From the NCBI GenBank assembly GCA_021771695.1, contig JAETON010000011.1:1-64000 (forward strand): a stretch of 64,000 nt of DNA, in the 5' to 3' direction. The notes below the pieces were generated by a model, which was given only the letters and a program-made list of their open reading frames with translations, was not told the origin of the DNA and made no database searches. The position numbers and the translations under genes are program-made. Each line of letters begins with the position of its first letter. The stretch's first letter is position 1. This document shows positions 42,013 to 51,148 of the stretch, one piece after another. Origin of the DNA: Lachnospiraceae bacterium. GTDB taxonomy: Bacteria > Bacillota > Clostridia > Lachnospirales > Lachnospiraceae.

Positions 42013-44700
42013 TTATTCAAAATTCATTGTATAATCATCTTCTTTATGACCAAGAGCAGTTCTTTTTTCTTGTATTTTTCTTCGTAATTTTTTATCAACT
42101 CCAGTTAATGGATTGGTATGGTCTGGTAATAGTTGTTTTTCAAAGATACGACTGAAATGATGAAAGAAACGACTTACTAATAATGATAATGACTGATGTG
42201 TAAAATCATCCTTATGTTCCAACAACCATTGTGCGTATGGATTCCCTTGTGAAGCAGATGCTTCTAAATATTGAATGGCAAGTTCTTCATCTTTTTGTAC
42301 CTCTTTGCCAAATAAAAAAAGTTTGCCTAATACATATTGAGCAAACATATTGTTTTGTGAAGCAGACTTTTTTAACCACACCATTGCTTCATCAATATTC
42401 TTTTCTATCATTTCGCCGTCATATAAGTATCTTCCATATTGAAATTGTGCAACACTATTCCCATGTTCAGCTGACAACTGAAGATATTTTAATGCAGAAG
42501 AAATATCTTCTATTTTCATATATGCCTTGTAGAGCATATATTCTGCATACGGATTATCTTTACATAACTTAAAATATGAAATTGCCTTATTGATATCTTC
42601 TTCAAAAAATGTTCCATTCAAATATTCTTTACCAAGAAGATAGACTGCATTTTTGTTTTCTTTTTCTGCTAGTGTTTCTAATAATTTACGTGCTTCCTCA
42701 CTATGCTCATAAAACTGTTCATTGATCCATATTTTTGATAGTAGAAACATCGCATTTTCATTTCTCATATTCATTGATTTCTGTAAATAGGTAATTGCAA
42801 CACGAATATCTTTTTCTGTACCCTTACCTTCATAATACATTCTACCTAATCGATACTGTAAATTGTCATCGCCATTTTCATCTTCCATGTTGGAAAACTT
42901 ATTAAAAGCAATTTGATAGTATGATTTCGCCTTTGTTTCATCTCTATCTGTTCCACTACCAGTATCATAGGCAAGTGCAGTTTCATAACAAGCATAAGCA
43001 TTTCCTTTATTAGCAGAATCTATGAAATATACAAATGCATCTTTATCAGATACCTCTCTACCGAGTCCTCTTTTTGCCATCGTACCAAGCAAATATAAAG
43101 CATATGGATTCTTTTGTGCATTCATGAAAAACTTCAATGCTTTTGTATGATCCACTTCTACACCTAAGCCATACAAATAATGCTTTCCTATACGATACGA
43201 AATGTATTCCTTTTTCTTTTCGGCATCCTGAAGTAAACTCATAAACCCATCCAATGCTTTTTTATAGTAAGCATTAGAAAGTTCAACATCCACATCTCTA
43301 CCAATTCCTTTTTGATACACTTTTCCTAATTCTGATAAAGCAAGCACATTATTATGTTCTGCTTCGTATTCCAAGTGATCAATTGCTTTTTCTGTATCTT
43401 TTTCAATAGTTCTTGTTTCATACAGATATTGCATAGCTTCTTTATATGTTTCATTCCATTCCATCTTATAGATTTCATTTCTTTGAGATGTATATACGAT
43501 ATCATCCTGTATCGATTCAAGGACATCTTCCTCTGTATCAATAAATGATTCTAAATCGAAACCTTCTTCCAGTTCTCTATGTCTGGTTTCATATTCAGAA
43601 AGATGACTAACTTCAGTTAGAATCATATTTTTGATACTTTTAAACTCTTTCTGTTGATGTAATGGTACACGCTCATCTAGTGTATCTTGATATGTCTGTT
43701 TGATATCTTCTTGTTGGTGATACCATACATCATATAAAACTTGAATACGTTCATCTTGTTCTAAAAGAGAAAAAATATCATCCACAATCTTTTTTACATC
43801 AGATTTTAAAAATCCATATACAAGTTTTCCTTTATGTTGTTGAATCTCATTATGTAATTTATAAATCAATTCTTCCAGTTCTTTGTTTTCCTGCATTGGC
43901 TGGTTTAGTGACGAAAGTATCGATTTGATTTGTTCTTTACTAATTTCTTTGATTTCCTCTCGCTTTGTACTTTTTTCTTCATAAAGATGAAGAAAATCTT
44001 GTTTGAAAATAGAACTAGCATAGACTTTTCTCAAGCCATAGATTCCATCTTTTGTAAGATATCCTTGTTTCATATCCTTTGAATAAACGATCATATGGAT
44101 ATGAGGATGATGTCCTTCGTTATGAAAGGCTGCATACCATTTTAAATTGTTAGGATCAATTTTCATAATTCCAGCCAATTCATTTCTTTTCGCACGACAC
44201 AAGTTCATCCATGCTTTCGCATTGTCATATCCAAGTCTTTGAGCATCTTCTCGTTTAATCGATATGATATTTGTCCAAACAGTGCCTTCATGCATTGCCA
44301 CTTCTGTAGCAATTTGATTTAAATTCAAAGATTCATTTGTATCAGAAAATAATCCATGTTCTCCTAGTTTTTCTACACGAGGACGATTCGCAATATAATC
44401 CACATAGTTTTCTTTTGTTGCAATCTGTTCTAGATTCTGTTCCATAATCGTTTGAATTAGTTCACTTGCATTTTCTCGATTAGGTTCTCGAATATAATCT
44501 TCATATTCAAACAGTTTTTTAGCATCTGGAAAATCTTTTAATAAGGACTGAATCATTTCTTTTTGTTTAGCAGTTGCATCTGCTTTTCCAAAAGAATTAT
44601 GTATCTTTTCTGCACCTTCTCTTGTAGCCATATACTTTGTATAAAAATCTCGATGTTTTGCACTTTTAATAAACTTACACTTCACTATAAATCTTGGCAT
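42013..44700 (-). CDS. MobP-family relaxase fused to Sel1 repeats
   Basis: 895 residues. The N-terminal 240 form the relaxase: the metal-binding motif HNEGHHPHIH lies at residues 193-202, and NLKWYAAFH and YIANRPRVEKLG are typical of the MobL/MobP3 group. The protein nicks oriT and stays attached to the DNA end through a tyrosine. A linker of about 180 residues follows. From about residue 425 to 850 there are ten or so Sel1-like repeats (for example AISYFKLCKDNPYAEYMLYK, LKYLQLSAEHGNSVAQFQYG), a protein-binding solenoid. Confidence 0.93.
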   Translation of the reverse strand: MPRFIVKCKFIKSAKHRDFYTKYMATREGAEKIHNSFGKADATAKQKEMIQSLLKDFPDAKKLFEYEDYIREPNRENASELIQTIMEQNLEQIATKENYVDYIANRPRVEKLGEHGLFSDTNESLNLNQIATEVAMHEGTVWTNIISIKREDAQRLGYDNAKAWMNLCRAKRNELAGIMKIDPNNLKWYAAFHNEGHHPHIHMIVYSKDMKQGYLTKDGIYGLRKVYASSIFKQDFLHLYEEKSTKREEIKEISKEQIKSILSSLNQPMQENKELEELIYKLHNEIQQHKGKLVYGFLKSDVKKIVDDIFSLLEQDERIQVLYDVWYHQQEDIKQTYQDTLDERVPLHQQKEFKSIKNMILTEVSHLSEYETRHRELEEGFDLESFIDTEEDVLESIQDDIVYTSQRNEIYKMEWNETYKEAMQYLYETRTIEKDTEKAIDHLEYEAEHNNVLALSELGKVYQKGIGRDVDVELSNAYYKKALDGFMSLLQDAEKKKEYISYRIGKHYLYGLGVEVDHTKALKFFMNAQKNPYALYLLGTMAKRGLGREVSDKDAFVYFIDSANKGNAYACYETALAYDTGSGTDRDETKAKSYYQIAFNKFSNMEDENGDDNLQYRLGRMYYEGKGTEKDIRVAITYLQKSMNMRNENAMFLLSKIWINEQFYEHSEEARKLLETLAEKENKNAVYLLGKEYLNGTFFEEDINKAISYFKLCKDNPYAEYMLYKAYMKIEDISSALKYLQLSAEHGNSVAQFQYGRYLYDGEMIEKNIDEAMVWLKKSASQNNMFAQYVLGKLFLFGKEVQKDEELAIQYLEASASQGNPYAQWLLEHKDDFTHQSLSLLVSRFFHHFSRIFEKQLLPDHTNPLTGVDKKLRRKIQEKRTALGHKEDDYTMNFE

Positions 44701-44711
44701 AATAATTCCTC

Positions 44712-45239
44712 TTAAAACAATGTGATTTGTTGAAGATGTGTTAATTCCATATCATCCAATTGTTCAGCATACTCCTTTATCAATTGAATAGATTCTGTTG
44801 GATCTTTAAACCTTCTCATATATACATAGTCTTTTGAATCAATAGCATCTTTTAAACATTTGATTCTTTGAATAAAAAAACGCATTGACTCTTGTTTTGA
44901 ATCTTTCGATTCCAAGAAATCAAATGCGTTTAATAATTGATTCCACTCTTCTAACGATGTACATGCCTCGTAGTATTTTTTAGCATTTTCCATTATTTCA
45001 TTTGCTCTAGCCATATAGTTATTATCAACTTTTGGTGGTAATTCTTGAAAATATAAATCAGGTAAATCATCTTCTGACAAAGATTCTTTTAAATTCCTTT
45101 TATCAATGATGATATGGTTTCTAATCAGATTCAAATTGACACCATCAGTCCATGATGGATCATTACATCCGTTCGTATAAACATCATTCCAATGTTCATA
45201 GTCTTTTACTAATTCTTCCTTATAATTTTTCTGTTTCAT
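44712..45239 (-). CDS. Conserved ICE-associated hypothetical protein
   Basis: 175 residues, helical and acidic, without membrane segment or known motif. It has W/Y-rich N-terminal blocks (EHWNDVYTNGCNDPSWTDG), then VNLNLIRNHIIIDKRNL and LPDLYFQELPPKVDNNYM. Twelve bp separate it from the relaxase gene, so it may act with the relaxase in transfer. I do not recognise a named family. Confidence 0.7.
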   Translation of the reverse strand: MKQKNYKEELVKDYEHWNDVYTNGCNDPSWTDGVNLNLIRNHIIIDKRNLKESLSEDDLPDLYFQELPPKVDNNYMARANEIMENAKKYYEACTSLEEWNQLLNAFDFLESKDSKQESMRFFIQRIKCLKDAIDSKDYVYMRRFKDPTESIQLIKEYAEQLDDMELTHLQQITLF

Positions 45240-45256
45240 ACGTTGTTTTTGTCAAT

Positions 45257-45841
45257 CTATTCTTTCTGTTCTGCAGGATCCTGATATCGAATAATTTTAG
45301 CAGGAACACCTGCAACAACAGCATAATCAGGTACATCCTTAACTACAACCGCACCTGCTGCAACAACAGCATATTTACCAATTGTTACACCTGGACAAAT
45401 TGTAGCATTCATTCCAATCCATGCATTTTTCTTAATGGTCACTTTCCCATAGGTATATATAGAATGCCTTTCATTCATATCATGATTAATCGTAGCAATA
45501 CGAACTCCAGGAGCAACCATTACACCATCTTCAAATTCAATGCCTCCTGACGCAGAAAGAATTGCTGAGTGATTAATAAACACACCTTTTCCAAATCTCA
45601 CTCTATTTCCAAAATCACAAATAAATGGTGTAAGAATTCTTACATCATCAAGCTTACGATCAAATAACTCCTCTAAATAAGTAATATAATTTGGATCACT
45701 TGGCATAGTTGCATTTGCTTTAGCACAAAGTGTTCTGGCATGTATCATTTCTTCACTTGCTTCTTTGAAGTAATCTTCACGTACATCTGTTGGTCCACCC
45801 TGATCCATTAGTTGATATACATATCCTTTATCAAATTTCAT
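45257..45841 (-). CDS. Maltose/galactoside O-acetyltransferase-type enzyme
   Basis: 194 residues with left-handed hexapeptide repeats: [40 protein letters not shown] with the catalytic histidine, [20 protein letters not shown] and [20 protein letters not shown]. It acetylates a sugar or similar hydroxyl with acetyl-CoA. It is the last gene of a three-gene operon with MerR and flavodoxin genes, overlapping the flavodoxin by 11 bp. The link between acetylation and redox is unclear. Confidence 0.93.
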   Translation of the reverse strand: MKFDKGYVYQLMDQGGPTDVREDYFKEASEEMIHARTLCAKANATMPSDPNYITYLEELFDRKLDDVRILTPFICDFGNRVRFGKGVFINHSAILSASGGIEFEDGVMVAPGVRIATINHDMNERHSIYTYGKVTIKKNAWIGMNATICPGVTIGKYAVVAAGAVVVKDVPDYAVVAGVPAKIIRYQDPAEQKE

Positions 45842-46343
45842 TTTTTATCCACCTTTCTAACTCTTCATTTTCCTTATCCACTAAACTACCTACAATAGCA
45901 ATTCCTTTTAAAACATTCGCACCTTGAGTTATATCGGCAATATCTCTTTCAGTTGATGAAAGACCACTACCTTCATGCGTACAAAAAGGATAAATGGTTT
46001 TTCCTGAAAAATTAAACTTATTTAAAAATGTATATACTGCCATAGGCATTGTTCCCCAATAATTTGGAAACCCTAGATAAATTTCATCGTACTGTTCCAT
46101 GTTATTGGGTAAAGCAATTAGTTCTGGTCTAGCATTCATTTGTAAGTCTTTTTTAGCTTGGATAATGCATGTATCATAGTCTTTCGCATAAGGTATTTTC
46201 TGTTCAATCTTAAAAAGGTCACTTCCAGTTAAAGACGCAATTCTTTTTGCAATTTTTTCTGTATTTCCCACAGAAATATACTTCTTTGAACCACCAAAAT
46301 AATTTTCATCAGCTCTTGAATAATATGCCACTAGTTTCTTCAT
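45831..46343 (-). CDS. Flavodoxin
   Basis: About 170 residues from the ATG 46343, which has GAGGAGG 6 nt upstream. [20 protein letters not shown] is a modified phosphate loop, and [36 protein letters not shown] and [13 protein letters not shown] follow. No signal peptide, so it is cytoplasmic. It resembles the cargo flavodoxins of the main redox operon. Control by the MerR gene just upstream is expected. Confidence 0.92.
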   Translation of the reverse strand: MKKLVAYYSRADENYFGGSKKYISVGNTEKIAKRIASLTGSDLFKIEQKIPYAKDYDTCIIQAKKDLQMNARPELIALPNNMEQYDEIYLGFPNYWGTMPMAVYTFLNKFNFSGKTIYPFCTHEGSGLSSTERDIADITQGANVLKGIAIVGSLVDKENEELERWIKNEI

Positions 46344-46344
46344 T

Positions 46345-46734
46345 TTATTCCTCCTCATCATCTGTCCAAGTCAATTTTCCTGTTTTTAAAGCTACTTCAT
46401 AATGAGAAATTTTATAAGATAGTTTATTCATCGTTTCATTAATTTGCTTTTTCTTTAATTTTAGTATTTCCATTTGATTATAAAGCAACTCTAATCTTGC
46501 AGGTATAGTTTCATTCCCTTGTTGAAATAAATTTACATATTCAATCATTGCTTCAATAGGTAATCCTGCACTCCGCATACAAATTGCAAGCTCCACCCAT
46601 TTTAAATCTTCTTCTTGATAATCTCGAATTCCACTAGCTGTTCTTGTAACTTCTGGTATCATTTTTACTCTTTCATAATATCGTAAAGTATCTTGACTAA
46701 TATGATATCTCTCTGCAACCTCTTTAATTGTCAT
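46345..46734 (-). CDS. MerR family regulator (AdhR-like)
   Basis: About 129 residues. I use the ATG at 46734, with AGAGGAG 8 nt upstream, since the frame's earlier ATG (46761) coincides with the -10 box. The winged helix is TIKEVAERYHISQDTLRYYE, RVKMIPEVTRTASGIRDYQE, and the AdhR-type cysteine is in ELAICMRSAGLP. A coiled-coil for dimerisation follows. It should autoregulate its operon through the 19-bp-spacer promoter. Confidence 0.93.
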   Translation of the reverse strand: MTIKEVAERYHISQDTLRYYERVKMIPEVTRTASGIRDYQEEDLKWVELAICMRSAGLPIEAMIEYVNLFQQGNETIPARLELLYNQMEILKLKKKQINETMNKLSYKISHYEVALKTGKLTWTDDEEE

Positions 46735-46761
46735 CCTACTTTCTCCTCTCATTACTTTCAT

Positions 46762-46792
46762 ATTTTACTACTTGGAGTTAACTCTAAGTCAA
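46762..46792 (-). promoter_or_regulatory. MerR-type promoter and operator of the small flavodoxin operon
   Basis: Minus strand TTGACT (complement of 46787-46792), 19-bp spacer, TAAAAT (complement of 46762-46767). The spacer contains the dyad CTTAGAGTTAACTCCAAG, a familiar MerR-type operator. Position and spacing predict activation by the encoded MerR protein. Confidence 0.85.
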
Positions 46793-46811
46793 TACTATTT
46801 AATGATTTTCT

Positions 46812-47219
46812 TTATTTTCTTTTCTGATATTTATAAATTTCGTCAAAATTGATCTGTCCAATTGTTCCTTTTACATCTTTGATACACTTTCCTCTTAACG
46901 CTCTCAGTTTTTCTTCATCTACTTCTGCAACTGCCGCAAGTATATTCATAACCATGGCAAGCTCCACTGTATTCTTAAAAATAATTTTTGATATACGATC
47001 TTCACTCGTATCTATGATTCCTACCATCGCCGATGCAATCGCATTGGGCAAATATTTATTCTTTTCTGAACTCACATATCCACCATAAAATTCAATGGCA
47101 TCTAACAAGAATTGATTTCGACTTGGTGCATTCGCAATCTTCACATATCCATCTAATTTCTGTAATTGCTCTTGATTTAAACGCAAAGCAATCTTATTTT
47201 TCTCTGTCTTATCTGCCAT
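46812..47219 (-). CDS. Ribbon-helix-helix protein, probable relaxosome accessory factor
   Basis: 135 residues. The N-terminal KIALRLNQEQLQKLDGYVKI, followed by ASRNQFLLDAIEFYGGYV-like sequence (here NAPSRNQFLLDAIEFYGG), is a ribbon-helix-helix. The rest is helical, including VELAMVMNILAAVAEVDEEK and a C-terminal basic tail. Such proteins (MobC type) bind near oriT and help the relaxase nick. The likely oriT lies 160-225 bp upstream of this gene, supporting the role. GAGGATGA precedes the ATG. Confidence 0.82.
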   Translation of the reverse strand: MADKTEKNKIALRLNQEQLQKLDGYVKIANAPSRNQFLLDAIEFYGGYVSSEKNKYLPNAIASAMVGIIDTSEDRISKIIFKNTVELAMVMNILAAVAEVDEEKLRALRGKCIKDVKGTIGQINFDEIYKYQKRK

Positions 47220-47377
47220 ATATCATCCTCTTTTCCAATAATGACTCCTACCTTCATATTGTGAAAGTTCTGTTTACATAGGGATATTTCTTAACTTTCG
47301 TTTTGTTAGACATCACATTTGACTTCATACATTACACAATGACCTCCATCTTCGTTACGTTCATTATCTTCACAAAG

Positions 47378-47445
47378 CCTTTGACTGTCGGCACTGCCGG
47401 CAGAGGTGTTATCGGCAAGAGGGGTTCAAGACCCCTCTGCCTTTA
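47378..47445. other. Probable origin of transfer (oriT)
   Basis: A GC-rich island in AT-rich non-coding DNA between the accessory gene and the transfer operon. It has a CTGCCGGCAG palindrome (47394-47403) and a long hairpin: GGC-A-AGAGGGGT and ACCCCTCTGCC arms (47414-47425 and 47431-47441) around TCAAG. Such dyads beside a relaxase and RHH gene are what an oriT looks like. The nick site is not known. The rest of 47220-47635 holds a TTGTATACAA palindrome (47576-47585) but no gene. Confidence 0.65.
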
Positions 47446-47635
47446 ACCTGCACACCTCACGATTCTGTTTTCAGATATATAAAATCATCATCAAATATGC
47501 TACAAAACTTAAACGATCGCCACAAACCTTTCACACGCTTCAATACTTCCTCTCGTGGTATCTTTACCCTAGTTCTTGTATACAATTGCACACAGAGCGA
47601 ACAAAAGGGGGGGAATATCTTGAATTTGCACTTTT

Positions 47636-47839
47636 TTATGTTTTGGCATTTCTTGAATTTGCTAATTTTTCAGCTTCTTCGATAAATTCACGAACTTCAG
47701 GTTTAACATACTTTTTATAGATACCATCTACAAGATCATTGAATTCTTCTTCAAAATTGATTCCTCTCTTTTCCATTTGAGAACGTATCGCTCGCAATCG
47801 CTCTGCACTATATTTTACTTGAATTACTTCTTTTTTCAT
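47636..47839 (-). CDS. Small DUF6103-like protein
   Basis: 67 residues from the ATG 47839 (AGGAGG 6 nt upstream). The sequence VKYSAERLRAIRSQMEKRGI, NFEEEFNDLVDGIYKKYVKP and VREFIEEAEKLA corresponds, block for block, to the first 60 residues of the protein at 49668-50036. I take both as the DUF6103 type seen in conjugative elements. The function is unknown; a charged helical adaptor is likely. Confidence 0.75.
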   Translation of the reverse strand: MKKEVIQVKYSAERLRAIRSQMEKRGINFEEEFNDLVDGIYKKYVKPEVREFIEEAEKLANSRNAKT

Positions 47840-47849
47840 CTCTTTCCTC

Positions 47850-48722
47850 CTAATCAAATCCAATTATTCTTACTTGGGGTTCTGATATATCATCCATTGT
47901 CATGTGTTCAATCTCTTGAAATTGTTCTTGATATTTTTCGATATCTTCATCACTTAACGAACAAAAATATTCACTATCATTTGCACCAACTATCAAGAAA
48001 GTACCGGCAATCACATCATTTCCTAATCTGCGATTCGGTAGTAAACCAATGAGCTTTCCTTCATCATTACAAATCAAATCTGCAGTTTCACTCAATCCTA
48101 TGACTTCGATATATCCATCCACAATTTTTTGCTTTGCTTCTAATGTATTATCAATAATTTCTACTCTTGGTGGTTGTTCGGGCTCAACAATCACCACTCG
48201 AATCTTATCTTCTTTTTGCTTGTTGATCATCCATACATCATCTACCATATCCATCAAATCATTTTGTTTGATCCACATTTTCGCATTCGGCAATAACGCT
48301 GAATATCTAGCATAAGATGAACCCTCTGATTGAACTAATATACCTTCATCATGATCTTCTCCAATCACTAATAAACAATGTTGTACTCCATGTTCATCCT
48401 TAAACATACTTTCTTTATGTTCTTCAATAAATTCATAATCATGAAGAAGATGCTTTGAAAAATAGTTAAAATCTTTTTCAGATAAATGCACAATATTTTC
48501 AACTTTACTTGGTGTGGAAATAAGTTCTACTTCCTTTTTTACAAACACTCCTTGTGTAAACCTTACAGTTTCATCGATTGGGCGATGCAACCGATTTAAT
48601 AAAGATTGAGCATAAGGAATATGGCTATAATATTCGGCTAGATTGTTTTCATCCGTTTGTACAATGATTGCATCTTCACTTGTTTCTCCTTTAACGAGCA
48701 GACATGGAATAGTGTTTTTATT
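47850..48722 (-). pseudogene. 3' part of a frameshifted DUF6329/DUF3846 gene
   Basis: The frame is open from 48722 but has no start codon or ribosome-binding site at its head; a nominal TTG at 48590 is internal. Residues encoded right after 48722 (NKNTIPCLLVKGETSEDA) complete a domain begun in the upstream ORF. That domain is repeated intact within this part (EKDFNYFSKHLLHDYEFIEE ... HCLLVIGEDHDEGILVQSEG). The C-terminal about 120 residues match DUF3846 (KIRVVIVEPEQPPRVEIIDN, LICNDEGKLIGLLPNRRL). Removing one A from the AAAA run at 48721-48724 fuses the two ORFs. Confidence 0.8.
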
Positions 48723-49137
48723 TTAGTAATAAAATTTCTCTATTTTCTCGAATAAAGTTATAATCTTCATTCATATGGGTTTTAAAATATTGATAACTCA
48801 TATCACTTAAAATGATTTCTAGATCAATTGAAATATCATTTAGAAACATTCGTTCCGTTGAACGAGTCAATTTTGCAGTCATTGGAAATGATTCTACCAT
48901 TTTACCTTTGTATGCCATTCTAGTTTCCATGATTTGAAAACTATCGACTCCTTCAATTAGTCCTAATCCTCTGCCATTATCCCATTTCATATGAATTGTT
49001 CCACCATCATCTACCAACTCAACCGTTCCAGTCGTTCCTTCAGGAACTGCTTGTATATCATCCATGTGTTTTAATTGAATTCGTGTTCCTGTTGGATATT
49101 TTTTCTTTAACATATTTACTTTATTTTGATTCTCCAA
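48718..49137 (-). pseudogene. 5' part of the same frameshifted gene (DUF4314 domain)
   Basis: 139 residues from a TTG with GGAG 8 nt upstream. The first about 75 form a DUF4314 domain (KKYPTGTRIQLKHMDDIQAV, GTTGTVELVDDGGTIHMKWD, NGRGLGLIEGVDSFQI). The remainder (IILSDMSYQYFKTHMNEDYN, FIRENREILLLK) is the first half of the repeated domain found complete in the following ORF, and stops abruptly at TAA. The intact gene would encode about 430 residues, a polyvalent accessory protein of the transfer region. Confidence 0.8.
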
Positions 49138-49231
49138 TTTTGTTTCTCCTTTCGTAAGAAAAGCAAGTGCCTATTACAGAGAAATTGAATTCTTCTCTTT
49201 TTAAACACTTGCTATTAATAAATTGTGCTAT

Positions 49232-49657
49232 TCATTGCATTACCATAACTGATTTAGAAGGACATACACCTCTTTGCATTTTCTCAATTTCTGCATTTGC
49301 TAGTACAATATATTCCTGCTTTAGTTTTTCCATATTCACTTGACTCAACAGTTTTTTACAGTCAGACTCAGATTGACTGATTGCCCAATCTAATCTTTTT
49401 TGAACATCTTCAAATGGTATAAAATCAACCTTATTGTATTTATCATAATTGTTATGATGGAACTCTTCTTTTGTTTCAATATCGGTAATTGTCGTTATTT
49501 GTTCATAGACAGGTGAGCCATGATAAGACACATCTTCACCATTTTCTTGTGTAAATTCACCAACACGTAGACTTCCTACACATCCTTTTTCTATCGCATC
49601 CATAACAGATGTAAAATCACTGCGTAAAACATAAAATGCATATTGCTTTTCTTTCAT
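49232..49657 (-). CDS. Hypothetical ICE accessory protein
   Basis: About 141 residues. The ATG at 49657 has GAGG 8 nt upstream and overlaps the end of the DUF6103 gene by a few codons. It begins KEKQYAFYVLRSDFTSVMDA and continues with VGSLRVGEFTQENGEDVSYH. A long C-terminal helical part follows (WAISQSESDCKKLLSQVNME). No known motif. Its position in the transfer region suggests a role linked to conjugation or antirestriction, which I cannot verify. Confidence 0.7.
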   Translation of the reverse strand: MKEKQYAFYVLRSDFTSVMDAIEKGCVGSLRVGEFTQENGEDVSYHGSPVYEQITTITDIETKEEFHHNNYDKYNKVDFIPFEDVQKRLDWAISQSESDCKKLLSQVNMEKLKQEYIVLANAEIEKMQRGVCPSKSVMVMQ

Positions 49658-49667
49658 ACCATTTGCC

Positions 49668-50036
49668 TCACATTTGCTGCGTAATACCAGCTTCTTGAAC
49701 ATCTGAAGGTGCAGTTTCTGGTACGGCTTCATGAACACCATTTTGAACAGATGTGTTTTTAAGTTTTGGTTGTCTTGGAGTCCTTTTTGACTTTCCACCA
49801 TTAGATTCTTCTGTTCCTTGTCTTGATGTTGTGAGGTGCTGACCTTCTTCCTGACTTTCTTCGCTTAACTGGGAATCAATAAATTCTCTGGTTTGTACAG
49901 GAACATACTTCTCGTACATCGTATCAATTCCTCTTACAATTTCTTCTTCTAAATTTTTGCCCTGCTTATCCATAAAGAAACGCAGAGGTGATATCTTTAA
50001 CCCTTCAACTTCTAATTTAATCTTTTGTTTACTCAT
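49668..50036 (-). CDS. DUF6103-type protein
   Basis: About 122 residues from the ATG 50036 (GGAG 8 nt upstream). The N-terminal 60 (KIKLEVEGLKISPLRFFMDK, QGKNLEEEIVRGIDTMYEKY, VPVQTREFIDSQ) parallel the small protein at 47636-47839. The C-terminal half is Ser/Glu/Pro-rich and probably disordered. It follows the M23 hydrolase gene, overlapping the earlier in-frame region of that gene's end. Function unknown. Confidence 0.78.
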   Translation of the reverse strand: MSKQKIKLEVEGLKISPLRFFMDKQGKNLEEEIVRGIDTMYEKYVPVQTREFIDSQLSEESQEEGQHLTTSRQGTEESNGGKSKRTPRQPKLKNTSVQNGVHEAVPETAPSDVQEAGITQQM

Positions 50037-50056
50037 ATTTTGTTCTCCTTTTCTTG

Positions 50057-51148
50057 TTATTCTAAATAATTTCTTGGGTTTTGACAGTTGCCATTTTCCC
50101 ATATTTCTAGGTGTAAATGATTACCTGTACTATACCCTGTTGTTCCTACTTCAGCGATTTTTTGTCCACGCTTTACTTTGTCACCTTCTTGCACAATGAT
50201 CCTTGATGTATGTCCATACACACTTAGTTTTCCTCCACCATGATCTACAACAAGATGTAAACCCAGTCCAATTTGATGATTACGAACATATACAACTTCA
50301 CCATCATTCACAGCTACGATTGGAGTTCCACCAGGAGCTGCCATATCAAGTCCTGTATGTGCAGAGGAAGTGATTGTTCCATCAGGAAGTACGATCTCTG
50401 AACGATATCCAAATTCAGAACTAACCTTATTTCTCCAATCATCCATAAATGGTGAACTCATCTTTCCACCAACATATTTCTTCTTATTGGATGCTTCAAT
50501 TAGCGGTGCAAACTGTGTAGAAAGTGGCATTCCATCACCTTCTGTGGAAGCATTTGCACCTGGATTCACATAAGACACAATGGATTGATAACTTTTCATC
50601 ATTTCTTCTGTAATCGTTATGTGTAATAGTGCCTCTACATTTCTTTTGATTCTGTTCATATCGTATAAAACACGATAAGTTTTCTTCAGCTCTTCATCGG
50701 TTTCCTCCAAATCCTCCTTATCTTCCGCTGCAATCGTTTCAGTAAAACACAGAACATACTCATGTAATGTATCATCGCTAAGAGTTGGAGCTACTTCCTG
50801 TATATACATCGATAAGAACAGAGCTTTCATCTGGATTAGATCAAGTGAACCTTCTTGAACATTAGCTTGTATTTTTTCACTTTCTTCATCGATTTTATGG
50901 AAGTATGTTTGCATAGATTCTAGATAAGTTTTAAATTCAACTGGAACGGAAGCAGGGATTGCTTTGTATTCAAACAGCGTACTGATCACTTCTTGATTAT
51001 GCTGTGTTCCAGCATCAGCTGTTGCAGTAATTGCCAATACGAACAGTAAAAAGGGAGAAAGTATCACTAAAATTACTTTCCCCACAGCTTTACGAGCATC
51101 TTTATTGAACAGAATTGCACTCGCAACTTTTATCGCCTTTGTATACAT
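50057..51148 (-). CDS. M23 peptidoglycan hydrolase of the conjugation channel
   Basis: 363 residues. A membrane helix at about 24-42 (KVILVILSPFLLFVLAITA) precedes a helical stalk, then a LytM/M23 domain. Zinc ligands are His264 and Asp268 in SAHTGLDMAAPGG and His346 in NHLHLEIW, with the catalytic His344 and EVGTTGYSTG nearby. It opens the cell wall so the mating channel can assemble, the role VirB1 has in Gram-negative systems. The ATG overlaps the stop of the cyclotransferase gene. Confidence 0.93.
   Translation of the reverse strand: MYTKAIKVASAILFNKDARKAVGKVILVILSPFLLFVLAITATADAGTQHNQEVISTLFEYKAIPASVPVEFKTYLESMQTYFHKIDEESEKIQANVQEGSLDLIQMKALFLSMYIQEVAPTLSDDTLHEYVLCFTETIAAEDKEDLEETDEELKKTYRVLYDMNRIKRNVEALLHITITEEMMKSYQSIVSYVNPGANASTEGDGMPLSTQFAPLIEASNKKKYVGGKMSSPFMDDWRNKVSSEFGYRSEIVLPDGTITSSAHTGLDMAAPGGTPIVAVNDGEVVYVRNHQIGLGLHLVVDHGGGKLSVYGHTSRIIVQEGDKVKRGQKIAEVGTTGYSTGNHLHLEIWENGNCQNPRNYLE

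Noticed and set aside
47378-47445. tRNA gene
   Set aside because: AGGGG-TTCAAGA-CCCCT looks exactly like a T-arm, but no matching acceptor stem, D-arm or anticodon arm can be built upstream. The hairpin fits oriT better.
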